DNA of 64,000 bases from assembly GCF_000332135.1 (NCBI RefSeq), contig NZ_KB235896.1, forward strand, positions 2,181,403-2,245,402, read 5' to 3'. This document shows positions 29,188 to 38,030 of the stretch, in pieces. The DNA comes from Anabaena sp. PCC 7108. GTDB taxonomy: Bacteria > Cyanobacteriota > Cyanobacteriia > Cyanobacteriales > Nostocaceae. Position numbers and translations under genes: made by a program. Numbering within the stretch: position 1 is the first letter of the stretch; every line of letters starts with the position of its first letter. The notes beneath the pieces are model-generated. The model was not told where the DNA came from. It did no database searches and worked only from the letters and a program-made list of their open reading frames with translations.

Positions 29188-30354
29188 ATGAAAGCCAGAT
29201 ATCAATTTCGTTTCTACCCAACAGACCAACAGCAAAAGCTTTTAGCTCAGTTGTTTGGTTGTGTTCGCGTAGTTTGGAACGATGCACTGGCTATCTGCAA
29301 ACAAGCAGAAAAATTACCAAGTAACAACGACTTGCAAAAGTTGGTTATTACTCAAGCGAAAAAAACTGTTGAGCGGCAATGGTTGTCTGAGGTTTCTAAT
29401 ATTCCTTTGCAACAATCAGTTGCAGATTTGGGAGTTGCCTATAAAAACTTTTTTGATTCTCTAAAAGGGAAGCGCAAAGGTAAAAAATTAGGTCGCCCTA
29501 AGTTCAAAAAGAAGACTAATCAGCAGTCAGCACGATTTAGAATTGGTGGATTTTCAATCAAAGGGGATGAGGTTTATCTAGCCAAAATTGGTAACGTTAG
29601 CCCGATTTGGTCAAGAGAATTACCCTGCTTCCCTAGCTCTTGTACTGTCGTAAAGGATTGTGCTAACCGCTATTTTCTAAGTTTTGTAGTAGAAGTTGAA
29701 CCCGTTAATATTGATGCTAAAAACCAAAGTATCGGTATTGATTTGGGAATAAAAACTTTTGCTGTCATGAGCGATGGAGAAAAATCCCAAAGCCCCGATT
29801 ACTCAAAATTAGACAGGAAGATTCGCCAACTTCAGAAAAAACTAGCTCGGCAACCCAAAGACTCACGACGAAGAAACAAAACCCGAATTCAAATTTCAAA
29901 ACTACATAACGAAATAGCTGATACCCGGAAAGACTTTTTGCACAAACTATCCACCAAAATAGTTAGCGAAAATGAAGTTATCGTTTTGGAAGATTTGAAT
30001 GTATCGGGTATGGTTAAAAATCGCAAACTTGCTAGGGCGATTAGTCTTCAGGGATGGAGAGAGTTTCGGACGTTATGTGCAGCTAAATCACAGAAATTTG
30101 GTAGGACATTTCACGTTATTAGTAGATGGGAACCAACTAGCCAAATTTGTTCTGAATGTGGCTACAAATGGGGTAAGCTTGATTTAAAAATTCGGTCGGT
30201 TCGATGCTTGAATTGTGGGACTGAACACGACCGAGATGAGAACGCCGCAAAAAATCTAAATAAAGCTTGCACTGAGCCAAGCCGAAGTGTCGGGATAGGG
30301 CATTGCCACGACTCTAAACGGGCGCAGAGACAGAGTAAGACTAGCAACAGTTAG
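29188..30354 (+). CDS. tnpB: TnpB RNA-guided endonuclease of IS605 element
   Basis: 388 aa. The RuvC-type catalytic triad is intact: Asp185 in GIDLGIKTFAV, Glu268 in VLEDLNVSGM and Asp350 in HDRDENAAKN. The zinc ribbon has Cys321/Cys324 and Cys340/Cys343. The N-terminal helix-turn-helix region is MKARYQFRFYPTDQQQ. TnpB cuts DNA next to a TAM using a guide RNA from the element's right end, favouring element retention. Near the C-terminus the residues ACTEPSRS come from a short palindromic insertion in the gene (see 30264-30290), located after the last catalytic residue. ATG start with AAGG upstream. Confidence 0.93.
   Translation: MKARYQFRFYPTDQQQKLLAQLFGCVRVVWNDALAICKQAEKLPSNNDLQKLVITQAKKTVERQWLSEVSNIPLQQSVADLGVAYKNFFDSLKGKRKGKKLGRPKFKKKTNQQSARFRIGGFSIKGDEVYLAKIGNVSPIWSRELPCFPSSCTVVKDCANRYFLSFVVEVEPVNIDAKNQSIGIDLGIKTFAVMSDGEKSQSPDYSKLDRKIRQLQKKLARQPKDSRRRNKTRIQISKLHNEIADTRKDFLHKLSTKIVSENEVIVLEDLNVSGMVKNRKLARAISLQGWREFRTLCAAKSQKFGRTFHVISRWEPTSQICSECGYKWGKLDLKIRSVRCLNCGTEHDRDENAAKNLNKACTEPSRSVGIGHCHDSKRAQRQSKTSNS
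30264..30290 (+). repeat. Short palindromic insertion in frame within tnpB
   Basis: CACTGAGCCAAGCCGAAGTG has complementary ends (CACT.../...AGTG) and belongs to a repeat type common in cyanobacteria as I recall. It adds about eight codons (ACTEPSRS) between NAAKNLNK and VGIGHCHDSK, which are normally contiguous in TnpB proteins. It may also alter the 5' part of the overlapping guide RNA. Confidence 0.6.
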
Positions 30355-30497
30355 CGTCAGTCGGTGAAGCGTCAAGAATCACCGTGCCTTTAGGTCGGTG
30401 AGTATGTCAAACTCCCCTAAACGGTTTTGTCTTTCTCATCATACATTCAAGAAGATTGAGGAGAAGGGAAGAATTATCTGTTCCCTGTTGGGAGTTA

Positions 30498-32486
30498 TTA
30501 AAACCTTTGACCTAAGCCAATATGTACTCGGCTATCTCCTTGGTCATTAATTCCATAATCAGCCCGAATTAAGCCCAAAGGTGAGTCAACCCGCACTCCA
30601 GCACCATAACCAAAACCATTTCCTGGCTTACCACGCACACCCGCCGGATCTCCTAAAACTGTATCACCAGAACCTAAGTCGGAAGCAAAATCAGCAAATA
30701 GTACACCCCCAGCAATAGGGAAAATGGGAAACCGATATTCAGCAGAAGCTAACACATAACTACGACCACTACCGACCTTTCCAGAATCATAGCCGCGGAC
30801 TGAATTAGAACCACCTAAGTTGAAGGTTTCATAAGGTGGTAAATCCCCAACCACAGTACCAGCTTGGAGATTTAACGCAAATACTTGTGGCTGTTTGCTG
30901 TTAAATAATTTAACGGGCATATACTGACTATAGTTGCCTCGGAGACGATTCATGCTAATTTGACCATTACCAACAGGTATAGATTGTTCAGTGCTGAAAG
31001 TTAAAATAGAACCTTGGGTAGGTTTAGCAGGGTTATCGCGTTCGTCTTTAGTAGCTGAGAAAGATACAGTAGTCAGGTCATCAATTCCCGTTCCACTGAA
31101 TGATAAGGAGTTTTTGTTGGCATCATTTGGGGTAATATTACCTTGGCGATCGCTGATAGTAGTACGAGTGTAGTTAAGTCCTACAGAAGCATCCCAACCA
31201 TCTGTTTTTTGTTGAAGACTGACACTACCGCCAATTCTTCCTTCACGGACTTTATCGTCATTTTCTAGCCTAATATCATCATCAAAAGTATCCGAAAGTT
31301 CTCGTCTTCGGAAGGTCTTGATGTTGTAACCAAGGCGATTAGGGTTAGTTGCCCGGTAGGGACTGGTAAAATTAGTATTAAAAAGTATATCTTGTCTATT
31401 TACTTCAACATTTGCGGCCAAAGTATCATTAACACCGCCTACATTTTGATCTCTATAACTTAAGATGACTGACAGCCCATCATCAGCATTGTAACCGCCG
31501 CCCAAGTTAACTGAACGCGCCCCAATTTCCTTGAGTTCATATATCAAATCTAATTTTGTTGCATCTCCTTCAAAAGCGATATTGACGGTTTGAAATAAAC
31601 CCAATTTATATAAAGTTTGGACATCTTGCTGGGCTAAATTGTTTTGAAAGACTTTACCTGGTTGTAACTTCAGTTGCTGTTTCAGAAAATCCTCTTTAGT
31701 ACGTCCCTTGACTGGTTTCCCATTGCTATCAAGGTTTTGTCCCTCGTCATTAACAAAGCGAAATTTAATCTCACTTACTAAACCTTCAGCTACATTGACA
31801 GTGAGGACACCTTGGCGGTTGGGTTGAATCGATAGTACCCTAGCTAGGGTATAACCATTATCGGTATACCACTGGTTAATTTGTTTGACTGTTTGTTGTA
31901 GCCTGACTGGACTAATATCTTTACCAATCTGAGATTGAAAATTTTCTAAGGCTACTTTATGGGTGAGAACCTTCGCACCAGAGAGTTGCAGGGCTTGGAC
32001 TACTATTGGTTTTACTTGATATACTACATTTAAGCCCGTGGGCGTAAAGCTGCTGTTGACGGTAGCACTAGCAAATAAGCCAGTATCTAAAATTGCGGTT
32101 ACATCTGTTTGGAGTTGGTTTTGACTGGTATCCCCACCTACTTGGGTTTTAATAGCTTTGCTGATAATCTGCTCTAATTCGGGGTTAGCGCCAATTATCT
32201 GGATATTGGTAGCGGTAACTACTAAGTTTCTGTCGGTTGGAGTATTATTATTTACACTTGTTGACACAACCACTCGCTCTGGGGCAAATTCCATAGCAAA
32301 TGTAGTTTCTGGAGATGTTAGGGTTTCTAGCTGTGTGGGCTGGATCTCTACAAATGGTACTACTACAACATCTGTGGCTGTATTGGTTTGTTCCTCTTGA
32401 TTTGTAGTTGCAGCAGTTGCTTGCTGAGTGACATTACTAGCTGCTACAGTAGCTAATGTAAAAATTGCCGCAGAAGAAAGTCGCAT
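30498..32486 (-). CDS. Omp85/BamA-family outer-membrane protein
   Basis: 662 aa. A signal peptide (about 1-25, ending QQATA) and a Thr-rich linker precede three POTRA-like periplasmic domains (about 100-330, e.g. VVQALQLSGAKVL and LNQWYTDNGYTLA-type strands). A 16-strand surface-antigen barrel fills about 335-662. The barrel contains the Omp85 lid-loop motif SVRGYDSG and ends in GLGQRF, the C-terminal aromatic signature of outer-membrane barrels. Omp85 proteins insert or translocate outer-membrane proteins. Cyanobacteria keep several paralogues, and at this length it is likely one of the smaller ones rather than the main BamA/Toc75 homologue. ATG start. Confidence 0.9.
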   Translation of the reverse strand: MRLSSAAIFTLATVAASNVTQQATAATTNQEEQTNTATDVVVVPFVEIQPTQLETLTSPETTFAMEFAPERVVVSTSVNNNTPTDRNLVVTATNIQIIGANPELEQIISKAIKTQVGGDTSQNQLQTDVTAILDTGLFASATVNSSFTPTGLNVVYQVKPIVVQALQLSGAKVLTHKVALENFQSQIGKDISPVRLQQTVKQINQWYTDNGYTLARVLSIQPNRQGVLTVNVAEGLVSEIKFRFVNDEGQNLDSNGKPVKGRTKEDFLKQQLKLQPGKVFQNNLAQQDVQTLYKLGLFQTVNIAFEGDATKLDLIYELKEIGARSVNLGGGYNADDGLSVILSYRDQNVGGVNDTLAANVEVNRQDILFNTNFTSPYRATNPNRLGYNIKTFRRRELSDTFDDDIRLENDDKVREGRIGGSVSLQQKTDGWDASVGLNYTRTTISDRQGNITPNDANKNSLSFSGTGIDDLTTVSFSATKDERDNPAKPTQGSILTFSTEQSIPVGNGQISMNRLRGNYSQYMPVKLFNSKQPQVFALNLQAGTVVGDLPPYETFNLGGSNSVRGYDSGKVGSGRSYVLASAEYRFPIFPIAGGVLFADFASDLGSGDTVLGDPAGVRGKPGNGFGYGAGVRVDSPLGLIRADYGINDQGDSRVHIGLGQRF

Positions 32487-32917
32487 AATTAGTATTGATT
32501 AACTTAATTAACTCAGTCAGCAGTCAAGTCAACTACTAGGGATAATATGTAGTTCCCGTACCTGTAGATAAACAGACTATCAATTGTAATTTTTTGTTTC
32601 TTGTCAATTTTTATTGCTGACCTGCAAGATACTTGATGAGTATTTATATCTAGAAAATTTTTACTAGATTAAATTTGGGCTTACCTGGTAATTTACAATA
32701 CTTACAATATCTATGCTATTTTCTGTAACCTGGGTTTCCCTTCAACCGCACCTAAAAACCAAGGCTTTTTAAAATTTGGCGAAGGTATTGGAACCACCAG
32801 AGCTTATTTTATTATCCCAGATTTTTGCCAAGCTTACCTCTCTTAGTGCTATTCATAATGCTTCTACAGCCGTTTAACCCTCGTAATTTGGATATATTAT
32901 TCTTAAATACTTAAAAA
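32487..32917. other. Intergenic region with reduced MITE copy
   Basis: 431 bp between the Omp85 promoter side and the 3' end of the TPR gene. A third, internally deleted copy of the 29-188 element lies at about 32714-32789. It has a left part ATTTTCTGTAACCTGGGTT and a right end ACCAAGGC...AATTTGGCGAAGGTATTG. No gene is supported. Confidence 0.5.
32714..32789. repeat. MITE-like element, short copy 3
   Basis: About 76 bp. It shares the left TTTTCTGTA..TGGGTT and the right CAAGGCTTTTTAAAATTTGGCGAAGG with the copies at 29-188 and 16221-16426 but lacks their central core. Confidence 0.6.
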
Positions 32918-34300
32918 CTACTCTAAACCAAATACTAGCTTAATTGCAGCTTGCATTGCCATCCTACCATTCATACTGCGCCAAGGTGGAATTATCATCA
33001 GTCCTTTTATTGCTAACAATATTCCCCAGGCTTTGTACCAAATTTTATCACGTCTCCAATAATTATTAGCTGTGGCCATTGTCACTAGTCCTTTATCTTC
33101 TAAAGAATTTGATTTTGTGGCAAGTGACTGAGCGATATTCAGATATAAAAGTGATTCCTGGTGATTTTGTAAGTAACTATAGCAAACTGATATATTCACA
33201 GCACTTATAACCAGATAGCCTTCAACATTCAATTGCTGCATTATCTCTAATGCTTTTTGAAAATATGGCAAAGCCTGTTGATATCGTTTCAATTTATAAC
33301 AATAAAGTACACCCAAGCCATTTAATGTTCTTATTTTACTATATTTATCACCCATTTCATCTGTAACTATTAATGCTTCTTGTATATACAAACTAGCCTG
33401 ATCAGGTTGTTTTAACATCACATAGCATTGTCCCAAAATTTCTAATGCTGAATATTTACCACGTATATCATTGCTGTTTTTACAAATCTCTAATTGTCGA
33501 AGAAGATATATTAATGCTTGATCATATTGACCACGATTCAAATATATTTGACTGATATTATTAAGACAAATACTTTCTATTTCCTGGTTGTCCAATTTAC
33601 AAGCTATCTCTAGTGCTTGTTTTAGATAATTTAATCCTTTTTGTTGATAATTTTTTTTACCTTGATTTAATTCTAATATATGTAAAGCATACCCTAAAAA
33701 ACTAAGAGCATAACTTTCTTGTTGCCTATCCCCAATTTCACGAGCAATATCTAATTGTTGCTGGTAAAAAAAGATCTCTTCAGACATATTATTTTTAATA
33801 TGTTCTATATCTCCAAAACCACCTAAAGCGAGTGCTTCTGCTTGGCGATTATTTATTAAACGAGCAAATTTTAGTAATTCTTGATAGTAATTAAGAGACT
33901 GAGTATAATCACTAAGATTATAGCAAGCTCTACCTAATCCATTTAAACAAATAATATCATAATCAGAATTTACCTTTCCTAAAAGTGCTTGATATAGTTC
34001 AATTTGTTCTCGATAGTAACCCCAAATTCGTAATTGTTCATGAAGTGGTTTAGATGTATAACAAAAAGATAAAACATAAGCGGCTTTTTGCCATTCTGAA
34101 ACTTCACAAAGATTACGGAAAACGCGCAAATAACGGTCTATTTTTTTGATATTTTTAGCGTTGTCTGGTTCTTCATCTTCCAGTGTTAGGAAATATTTAA
34201 TAGCAACATATACATCAAGATCGTTTAATGGAATCAGAGTCAAATTAATATCTATGTCTAATTCCTGATATAATTTTTGTCCTATAGTTAAATTTGACAT
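32918..34300 (-). CDS. Tetratricopeptide repeat protein, partner of NB-ARC ATPase
   Basis: 460 aa. From about residue 105 to 400 it is a run of TPR helical pairs with an A-L/Y-x-L/F-G spacing (e.g. LNGLGRACYNLSDYTQSLNY, LEILGQCYVMLKQPDQASLY, LNGLGVLYCYKLKRYQQALP), about 8 repeats. The first 100 residues are helical and the last 50 carry an amphipathic segment (WGILLAIKGLMIIPPW). No enzymatic domain is seen. It lies 31 nt downstream of the NB-ARC gene on the same strand. In many STAND proteins ATPase and TPR sensor are one chain, so I infer a split two-subunit system. Confidence 0.82.
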   Translation of the reverse strand: MSNLTIGQKLYQELDIDINLTLIPLNDLDVYVAIKYFLTLEDEEPDNAKNIKKIDRYLRVFRNLCEVSEWQKAAYVLSFCYTSKPLHEQLRIWGYYREQIELYQALLGKVNSDYDIICLNGLGRACYNLSDYTQSLNYYQELLKFARLINNRQAEALALGGFGDIEHIKNNMSEEIFFYQQQLDIAREIGDRQQESYALSFLGYALHILELNQGKKNYQQKGLNYLKQALEIACKLDNQEIESICLNNISQIYLNRGQYDQALIYLLRQLEICKNSNDIRGKYSALEILGQCYVMLKQPDQASLYIQEALIVTDEMGDKYSKIRTLNGLGVLYCYKLKRYQQALPYFQKALEIMQQLNVEGYLVISAVNISVCYSYLQNHQESLLYLNIAQSLATKSNSLEDKGLVTMATANNYWRRDKIWYKAWGILLAIKGLMIIPPWRSMNGRMAMQAAIKLVFGLE

Positions 34301-34331
34301 AATTTTGACATAATAATTAAATGTAATTAAA

Positions 34332-35768
34332 CTATGTAAATAAAGGCTGGGTAAATAAACTCTGACGATGTTCTAAAGCTACACTGCGAATTAAATTATG
34401 TAGTCCTAAAACACGATTATGTTCATGATTAATGGAAGTTTCTACTAAAAATCTAGCAAATAAATCATCTAATATCTTTTGTTTTTGTTCTTGACTATAA
34501 ACCTCGTTTTTCAAACGTTGAATATAAATATCTAGCTGTAAAAACCAACCGCTATCTTGCACAGGACGAGGATATTTAGCAGCTACACAAATCAAAAAAT
34601 AAGCATCAAGATTTTGATTTTTTAATCGTTTAAAAACTGCATCTAATCTCCGCCGATAAACTTCAGCCCTAATTTTTCTGGTTAATTTATGCAGTTTCCA
34701 ATCATCATTTTCACCTTCTGATTTTAAACCAGATTCTGCTTCTGCTAAATGCTGTTCTACCAACTCAATTTCATTACCAACATTTTGCCAAAAAGCATAA
34801 GCATTATTACCAAAAGATTCCACAATTTCACCACTGACTACACGCAAAGTTAATGGATGTCCTTTATATATCTTGGCAATTCGCAATAGAATTAATTTAT
34901 CTTCTGATTCTAAATCAACATCTAAACCTGCTTTTTCAAATAAAGAAATTTGTTCATCTTCTAGTAAACCATCTAAAATTTCACGATGATAGGAATTAGG
35001 GTAACGAGAAGCTAAAGTTTCAATTTTACTCGGTAAATCTTGAGAAGTTACAATTAATCTACTTTCAGAAGATTCTATTGTCAAAAAATCTTCAAAAAAC
35101 TTTGCCCACCATTCATCCTCAAAATCTCCCCAACCATCTTCACTTTCTGTTAATAATGCTTCTGAAGAATCAATTAAAATTAAAATACGTTCCTCACGTA
35201 AATGGTTCACTAATCCTTTTAGAATCGTTCCTGTTTGCCTGTCTTCAATCAATAAACCTAATTCTTCTAACCACCTTCCTGCAATATTAACAAAGTTTCT
35301 GGGACTATCATCACTATCAAAATTTACTCTTAAAATCTTGGTAAATCGGGTTTGAATATCATCAGCAATCCTTTCAGCAAGGGCTGTTTTACCAATTCCC
35401 GTAATTCCTAACAATAGCAATAACCGACAATTTTCACGCAGCTTTTTTGTTAATGAGCTAACCAGTTTTTTGCGCCCTACCCAACCATCATCATAGACAG
35501 GCCAATCTGTGATTTTTTCAGGTACAAGTTCAACAATATTATCCCAACTTTCGCGCCAATTGGGAATTTCCAAGGCATCACAATAGGTTTCAGCCGTGTC
35601 TCTAATTACACCATCACCATCGTGAAATTTTGTAAAGGTTTGACGATGAATGCATCTTTTATTTGCTTCACAGAATCCATATATCGATTCATAGTCTTTC
35701 AATCCTTCTTTGACTAATCCATGCCCTATCTTTGTTAGCCTATAAAGTTTTGGTTTATTTCTGGCCAT
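34332..35768 (-). CDS. NB-ARC (STAND) ATPase
   Basis: 478 aa from the ATG at 35768, chosen because AAGGGGTGAG precedes it; an ATG at 35798 has no such site. The N-terminal ~85 residues are a small helical domain of the kind cyanobacteria fuse to NB-ARC (YRLTKIGHGLVKEGLKDYES). Next come the ATPase Walker A LLLLGITGIGKTALAERI (about 123-140), Walker B RILILIDSSEALL, and sensor-like SRLIVTSQDLP. A winged-helix tail includes LHNLIRSVALEHR. The TPR gene follows immediately. The upstream side holds promoter block A of the divergent zinc-ribbon gene. Inference: a signal-sensing ATPase switch, of conflict or regulatory type. Confidence 0.85.
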   Translation of the reverse strand: MARNKPKLYRLTKIGHGLVKEGLKDYESIYGFCEANKRCIHRQTFTKFHDGDGVIRDTAETYCDALEIPNWRESWDNIVELVPEKITDWPVYDDGWVGRKKLVSSLTKKLRENCRLLLLLGITGIGKTALAERIADDIQTRFTKILRVNFDSDDSPRNFVNIAGRWLEELGLLIEDRQTGTILKGLVNHLREERILILIDSSEALLTESEDGWGDFEDEWWAKFFEDFLTIESSESRLIVTSQDLPSKIETLASRYPNSYHREILDGLLEDEQISLFEKAGLDVDLESEDKLILLRIAKIYKGHPLTLRVVSGEIVESFGNNAYAFWQNVGNEIELVEQHLAEAESGLKSEGENDDWKLHKLTRKIRAEVYRRRLDAVFKRLKNQNLDAYFLICVAAKYPRPVQDSGWFLQLDIYIQRLKNEVYSQEQKQKILDDLFARFLVETSINHEHNRVLGLHNLIRSVALEHRQSLFTQPLFT

Positions 35769-35814
35769 CTCACGCTCACCCCTTGTTACTGAGAGCATGA
35801 TACATGATTAGTCA

Positions 35815-35905
35815 GCGATCGCACAAGCAAACGTACAAATAAAGCACAATTAACTAGTGACTTAGGTAGATGGCAGATTTTATACTCTTGATTATACAGT
35901 TTAAT
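35815..35905 (+). promoter_or_regulatory. Shared promoter block, copy A
   Basis: Starts GCGATCGCACAAGCAAACGT and continues with near-identity to copies at 36969 and 39347. It contains -35 GTGACT at 35857-35862, an 18-nt spacer and -10 TATACT at 35881-35886. The zinc-ribbon gene starts 116 nt after the block begins. The conserved part upstream of -35 (CACAAGCAAACGTACAAATA) is a candidate activator site. Confidence 0.75.
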
Positions 35906-35930
35906 TTGACTACTAAGAGTTATAAAAACT

Positions 35931-36146
35931 ATGACTAAATATAATTCTTGTCCGGGTTGTGGATATAACAAAAAGAGTGGTTTATTAACAGGGGCGTATT
36001 TTAATATTTATAAGTGTAAAGAGTGTAAACATAAGTTCTGCTCGAACTGTGGACGCGTTAATGTAGGTTTAATTGGTAGCACTGGATTTTGTCCTAAATG
36101 TGGTTCAGAGGGATATAAAGATGGTGAATGTTATTTAATAAGATAA
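35931..36146 (+). CDS. Small zinc-ribbon protein
   Basis: 71 aa with eight cysteines in four CxxC pairs: CPGC (7-10), CKEC (29-32), CSNC (37-40) and CPKC (54-57), the last followed by GSEG. This implies two zinc sites. There is no other domain and no membrane span. It could be a nucleic-acid or protein-binding adaptor; I do not recognise a named family. It is driven by promoter block A and is followed by a secreted-protein gene 97 nt downstream, possibly in the same transcript. Confidence 0.75.
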   Translation: MTKYNSCPGCGYNKKSGLLTGAYFNIYKCKECKHKFCSNCGRVNVGLIGSTGFCPKCGSEGYKDGECYLIR

Positions 36147-36243
36147 CAAGGATATTTTGAATAAAAACAGCAATTTTATGAGTTATTTCAGATAAACCGT
36201 AAATGAAGCTGTTTATGGAATCAAATAGAAAGGAGAGTTTATT

Positions 36244-36915
36244 ATGTTTATTTTCCCACACATCAAAAAACTACGAACATTTATATTACTGGCTGTTATA
36301 TCTTTCCTAGTAATGATTTTTTGTACTTCCGTGTTAGCGAAAGATGTAGAAAAACATGGAAATTTAATAGTTAGAAATGATAATTCTGGAAAAAAATATA
36401 GTTCAATAAATACCTTAACGACAGCAGGTGAATATTCAATCAGTTACCCTTCTTCTTGGGAAAATGTATATTTAAGTTTGTGGCACTACTTTTCTTCTTT
36501 CTCTAAAACAGATATGAGGTTCACCACTTGGGAAAGAATAAGTTCTTCTTGCAATCGTTGTGCGAGAATTGAGTTACGAATTTTTACCAATGATGAACTG
36601 ACGTTTAAGTTATTTGATAGCAATTCACAAAAATTACAAGTAATATCTTTCGGTGATGCAGTTAAATCATTTGTAAAGATGAGAGAAAGTACCATACCAG
36701 GGCATAAAATTATTTCCCAGCAAAAGTTAAATATACATGGAAGACAGGCAGTAAGATTATATTCAAAAAAGGCAATTGAGGTCTTAATTGATATGGGAAA
36801 TAATACAACTACAGTTATAGTAGGTTATCTATTGCCTAATGAAGAATCAAGAGAATGGAGTTCAATTCAGGAAGAAATAAAATTTATACAAGAGTCATTT
36901 AGACCCCCAAAATAA
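36244..36915 (+). CDS. Exported protein of unknown function
   Basis: 223 aa. The N-terminal signal peptide or anchor FILLAVISFLVMIFCTSVLA (13-32) is preceded by basic residues, with a likely cleavage after VLA. The mature part is an alpha/beta domain (SISYPSSWENVYLSLWHYFS, then RIELRIFTNDEL, and a C-terminal IQEEIKFIQESFRPP). It resembles the small PsbP/Mog1-like fold seen in many cyanobacterial exported proteins, but that is only a shape-based guess. A strong AAAGGAGAG site precedes the ATG. Confidence 0.72.
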   Translation: MFIFPHIKKLRTFILLAVISFLVMIFCTSVLAKDVEKHGNLIVRNDNSGKKYSSINTLTTAGEYSISYPSSWENVYLSLWHYFSSFSKTDMRFTTWERISSSCNRCARIELRIFTNDELTFKLFDSNSQKLQVISFGDAVKSFVKMRESTIPGHKIISQQKLNIHGRQAVRLYSKKAIEVLIDMGNNTTTVIVGYLLPNEESREWSSIQEEIKFIQESFRPPK

Positions 36916-36968
36916 AATATGATAAGCTGAAATAATTCTCAATAGGGGCGATAAATAGGATAATTGAG

Positions 36969-37060
36969 GCGATCGCACAAGCAAACGTACAAACAACGCA
37001 CAATTGGCTGGTGACTTGAGCGATCGTCTGATTTTATACTCTTGATTATAAAGCTTGATC
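36969..37060 (+). promoter_or_regulatory. Shared promoter block, copy B
   Basis: Same block as at 35815: GCGATCGCACAAGCAAACGT start, -35 GTGACT at 37011-37016, 18-nt spacer, -10 TATACT at 37035-37040 and the conserved CTTGATTATA after it. It begins 111 nt before the ATG of the DUF4177-like gene. Confidence 0.75.
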
Positions 37061-37079
37061 ATTGAGGGTAGTAAATTTT

Positions 37080-37244
37080 ATGTACAAACAATATTCAGTA
37101 AGTATTGTTGTCACCGAAGAAATTCAAAAAGAATGTAATAGTTATGCAGGAGAGGGTTGGCAACTGGTAACAGCATATATGACTGCTCGTGTAGACTGTT
37201 GTAATAACCGTAAAGAATCAGCAGTTTTGATTTTTGGAAAGTAA
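37080..37244 (+). CDS. DUF4177-like small protein
   Basis: 54 aa. The pattern YKQYSVSIVV...NSYAGEGWQLVTAYM...SAVLIFGK fits DUF4177, a short beta-alpha-beta domain of unknown function with a conserved E/NGW. ATG at 37080 has GAGGGTAG at a good distance; an in-frame start at 37062 lies inside the leader. The stop overlaps the next start (TAATG), so it is translationally coupled to the membrane protein that follows. Confidence 0.7.
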   Translation: MYKQYSVSIVVTEEIQKECNSYAGEGWQLVTAYMTARVDCCNNRKESAVLIFGK

Positions 37245-37924
37245 TGATGTGGATACATAGGAAACCAGAACCAGTCACTTTATTAGGTATTGGTTCACTA
37301 AGTAATGGTACAAGCAATAAGAAGGTTATCAAATTTTTATCAGAATTGCAAAGAATACCCTATTTTGCTCATCATCCATCATGCAAGTATTACCATAACC
37401 ATTTAATTTGGCTTGGTAAAGTACCTTTATGTATGGGATGTACAATGATGTCTTTAGGTGTAATTATCGGTTCACTACTAATACCTACTTTCAAGTTATC
37501 TCAACTACCCTTTGAATATGTATTAATTATTGGAGTATTGCTTTATATACCCGCAGTAATTCAAACTAAAGTGCAAATTAGGTCTTACAAATTGCTATCC
37601 AGAACCTTACTAGGGATATCTGTTGTTTTTCTGATTTATGCGGGACTATGGTTAACCCCTTGGTCACTTATTGGCGTTATTTTGCGAATTGGTTTTGTGG
37701 GTATTTTTTTAGCTGTGTGGCAGATCACCTTACGTTTAAGGGTGCAGCGTGCAAAATCTCCTTGTGATAGATGTCCTCAAGGTCGTTTTCCTATTTGTGG
37801 CTATACAAGTGGTCGTATTCACAAATTATCTGAAAAATATTTGCAAACTTCTGATCATGATAATCATGAAATGGATGAAATTATCAAAGCCTTTCAAAGT
37901 CTTGCTAATTACTATACCTTGTAG
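37244..37924 (+). CDS. DUF2085-like integral membrane protein
   Basis: 226 aa. The segment HHPSCKYYHNHLIWLGKVPL followed by CMGCTMMSLGVIIG matches the DUF2085 pattern (Cys/His-rich turn then CxxCTG-like motif entering a membrane helix). About four membrane spans follow (near 65-85, 90-108, 120-140 and 145-165). A cytoplasmic tail has a second Cys set (SPCDRCPQGRFPICGY). The family has no firm function; the cysteines could bind metal. It overlaps the previous gene by one base, so the pair is an operon under promoter block B. Confidence 0.75.
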   Translation: MMWIHRKPEPVTLLGIGSLSNGTSNKKVIKFLSELQRIPYFAHHPSCKYYHNHLIWLGKVPLCMGCTMMSLGVIIGSLLIPTFKLSQLPFEYVLIIGVLLYIPAVIQTKVQIRSYKLLSRTLLGISVVFLIYAGLWLTPWSLIGVILRIGFVGIFLAVWQITLRLRVQRAKSPCDRCPQGRFPICGYTSGRIHKLSEKYLQTSDHDNHEMDEIIKAFQSLANYYTL

Positions 37925-38030
37925 GTTTTAGCTAGGTTTATTAAGTAATATTTAATAAATAAAACCTTGATAAGTTACATAAATTTGAACAGCAAATGGT
38001 TAATTGTTCTAAATGTGGAGATTGCTAAAT

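Larger units (their letters stand above)
28709..30410. mobile_element. IS200/IS605-family element with divergent tnpA and tnpB
   Basis: A complete-looking IS605-type element. The left end carries a subterminal hairpin (CCGTC-GTTCTA-GGACGG, 28729-28746) overlapping the tnpA stop. The right end carries hairpin CACCG-TGCCTTTAGGT-CGGTG (30380-30400) followed by AGTATGTCAA. TTGAC at 28704-28708 is a plausible target/TAM motif, and I place the edges from it and from the final TCAA. Such elements move as single strands without target duplication. The tnpB 3' end and right end should encode the guide (omega) RNA. Confidence 0.75.
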
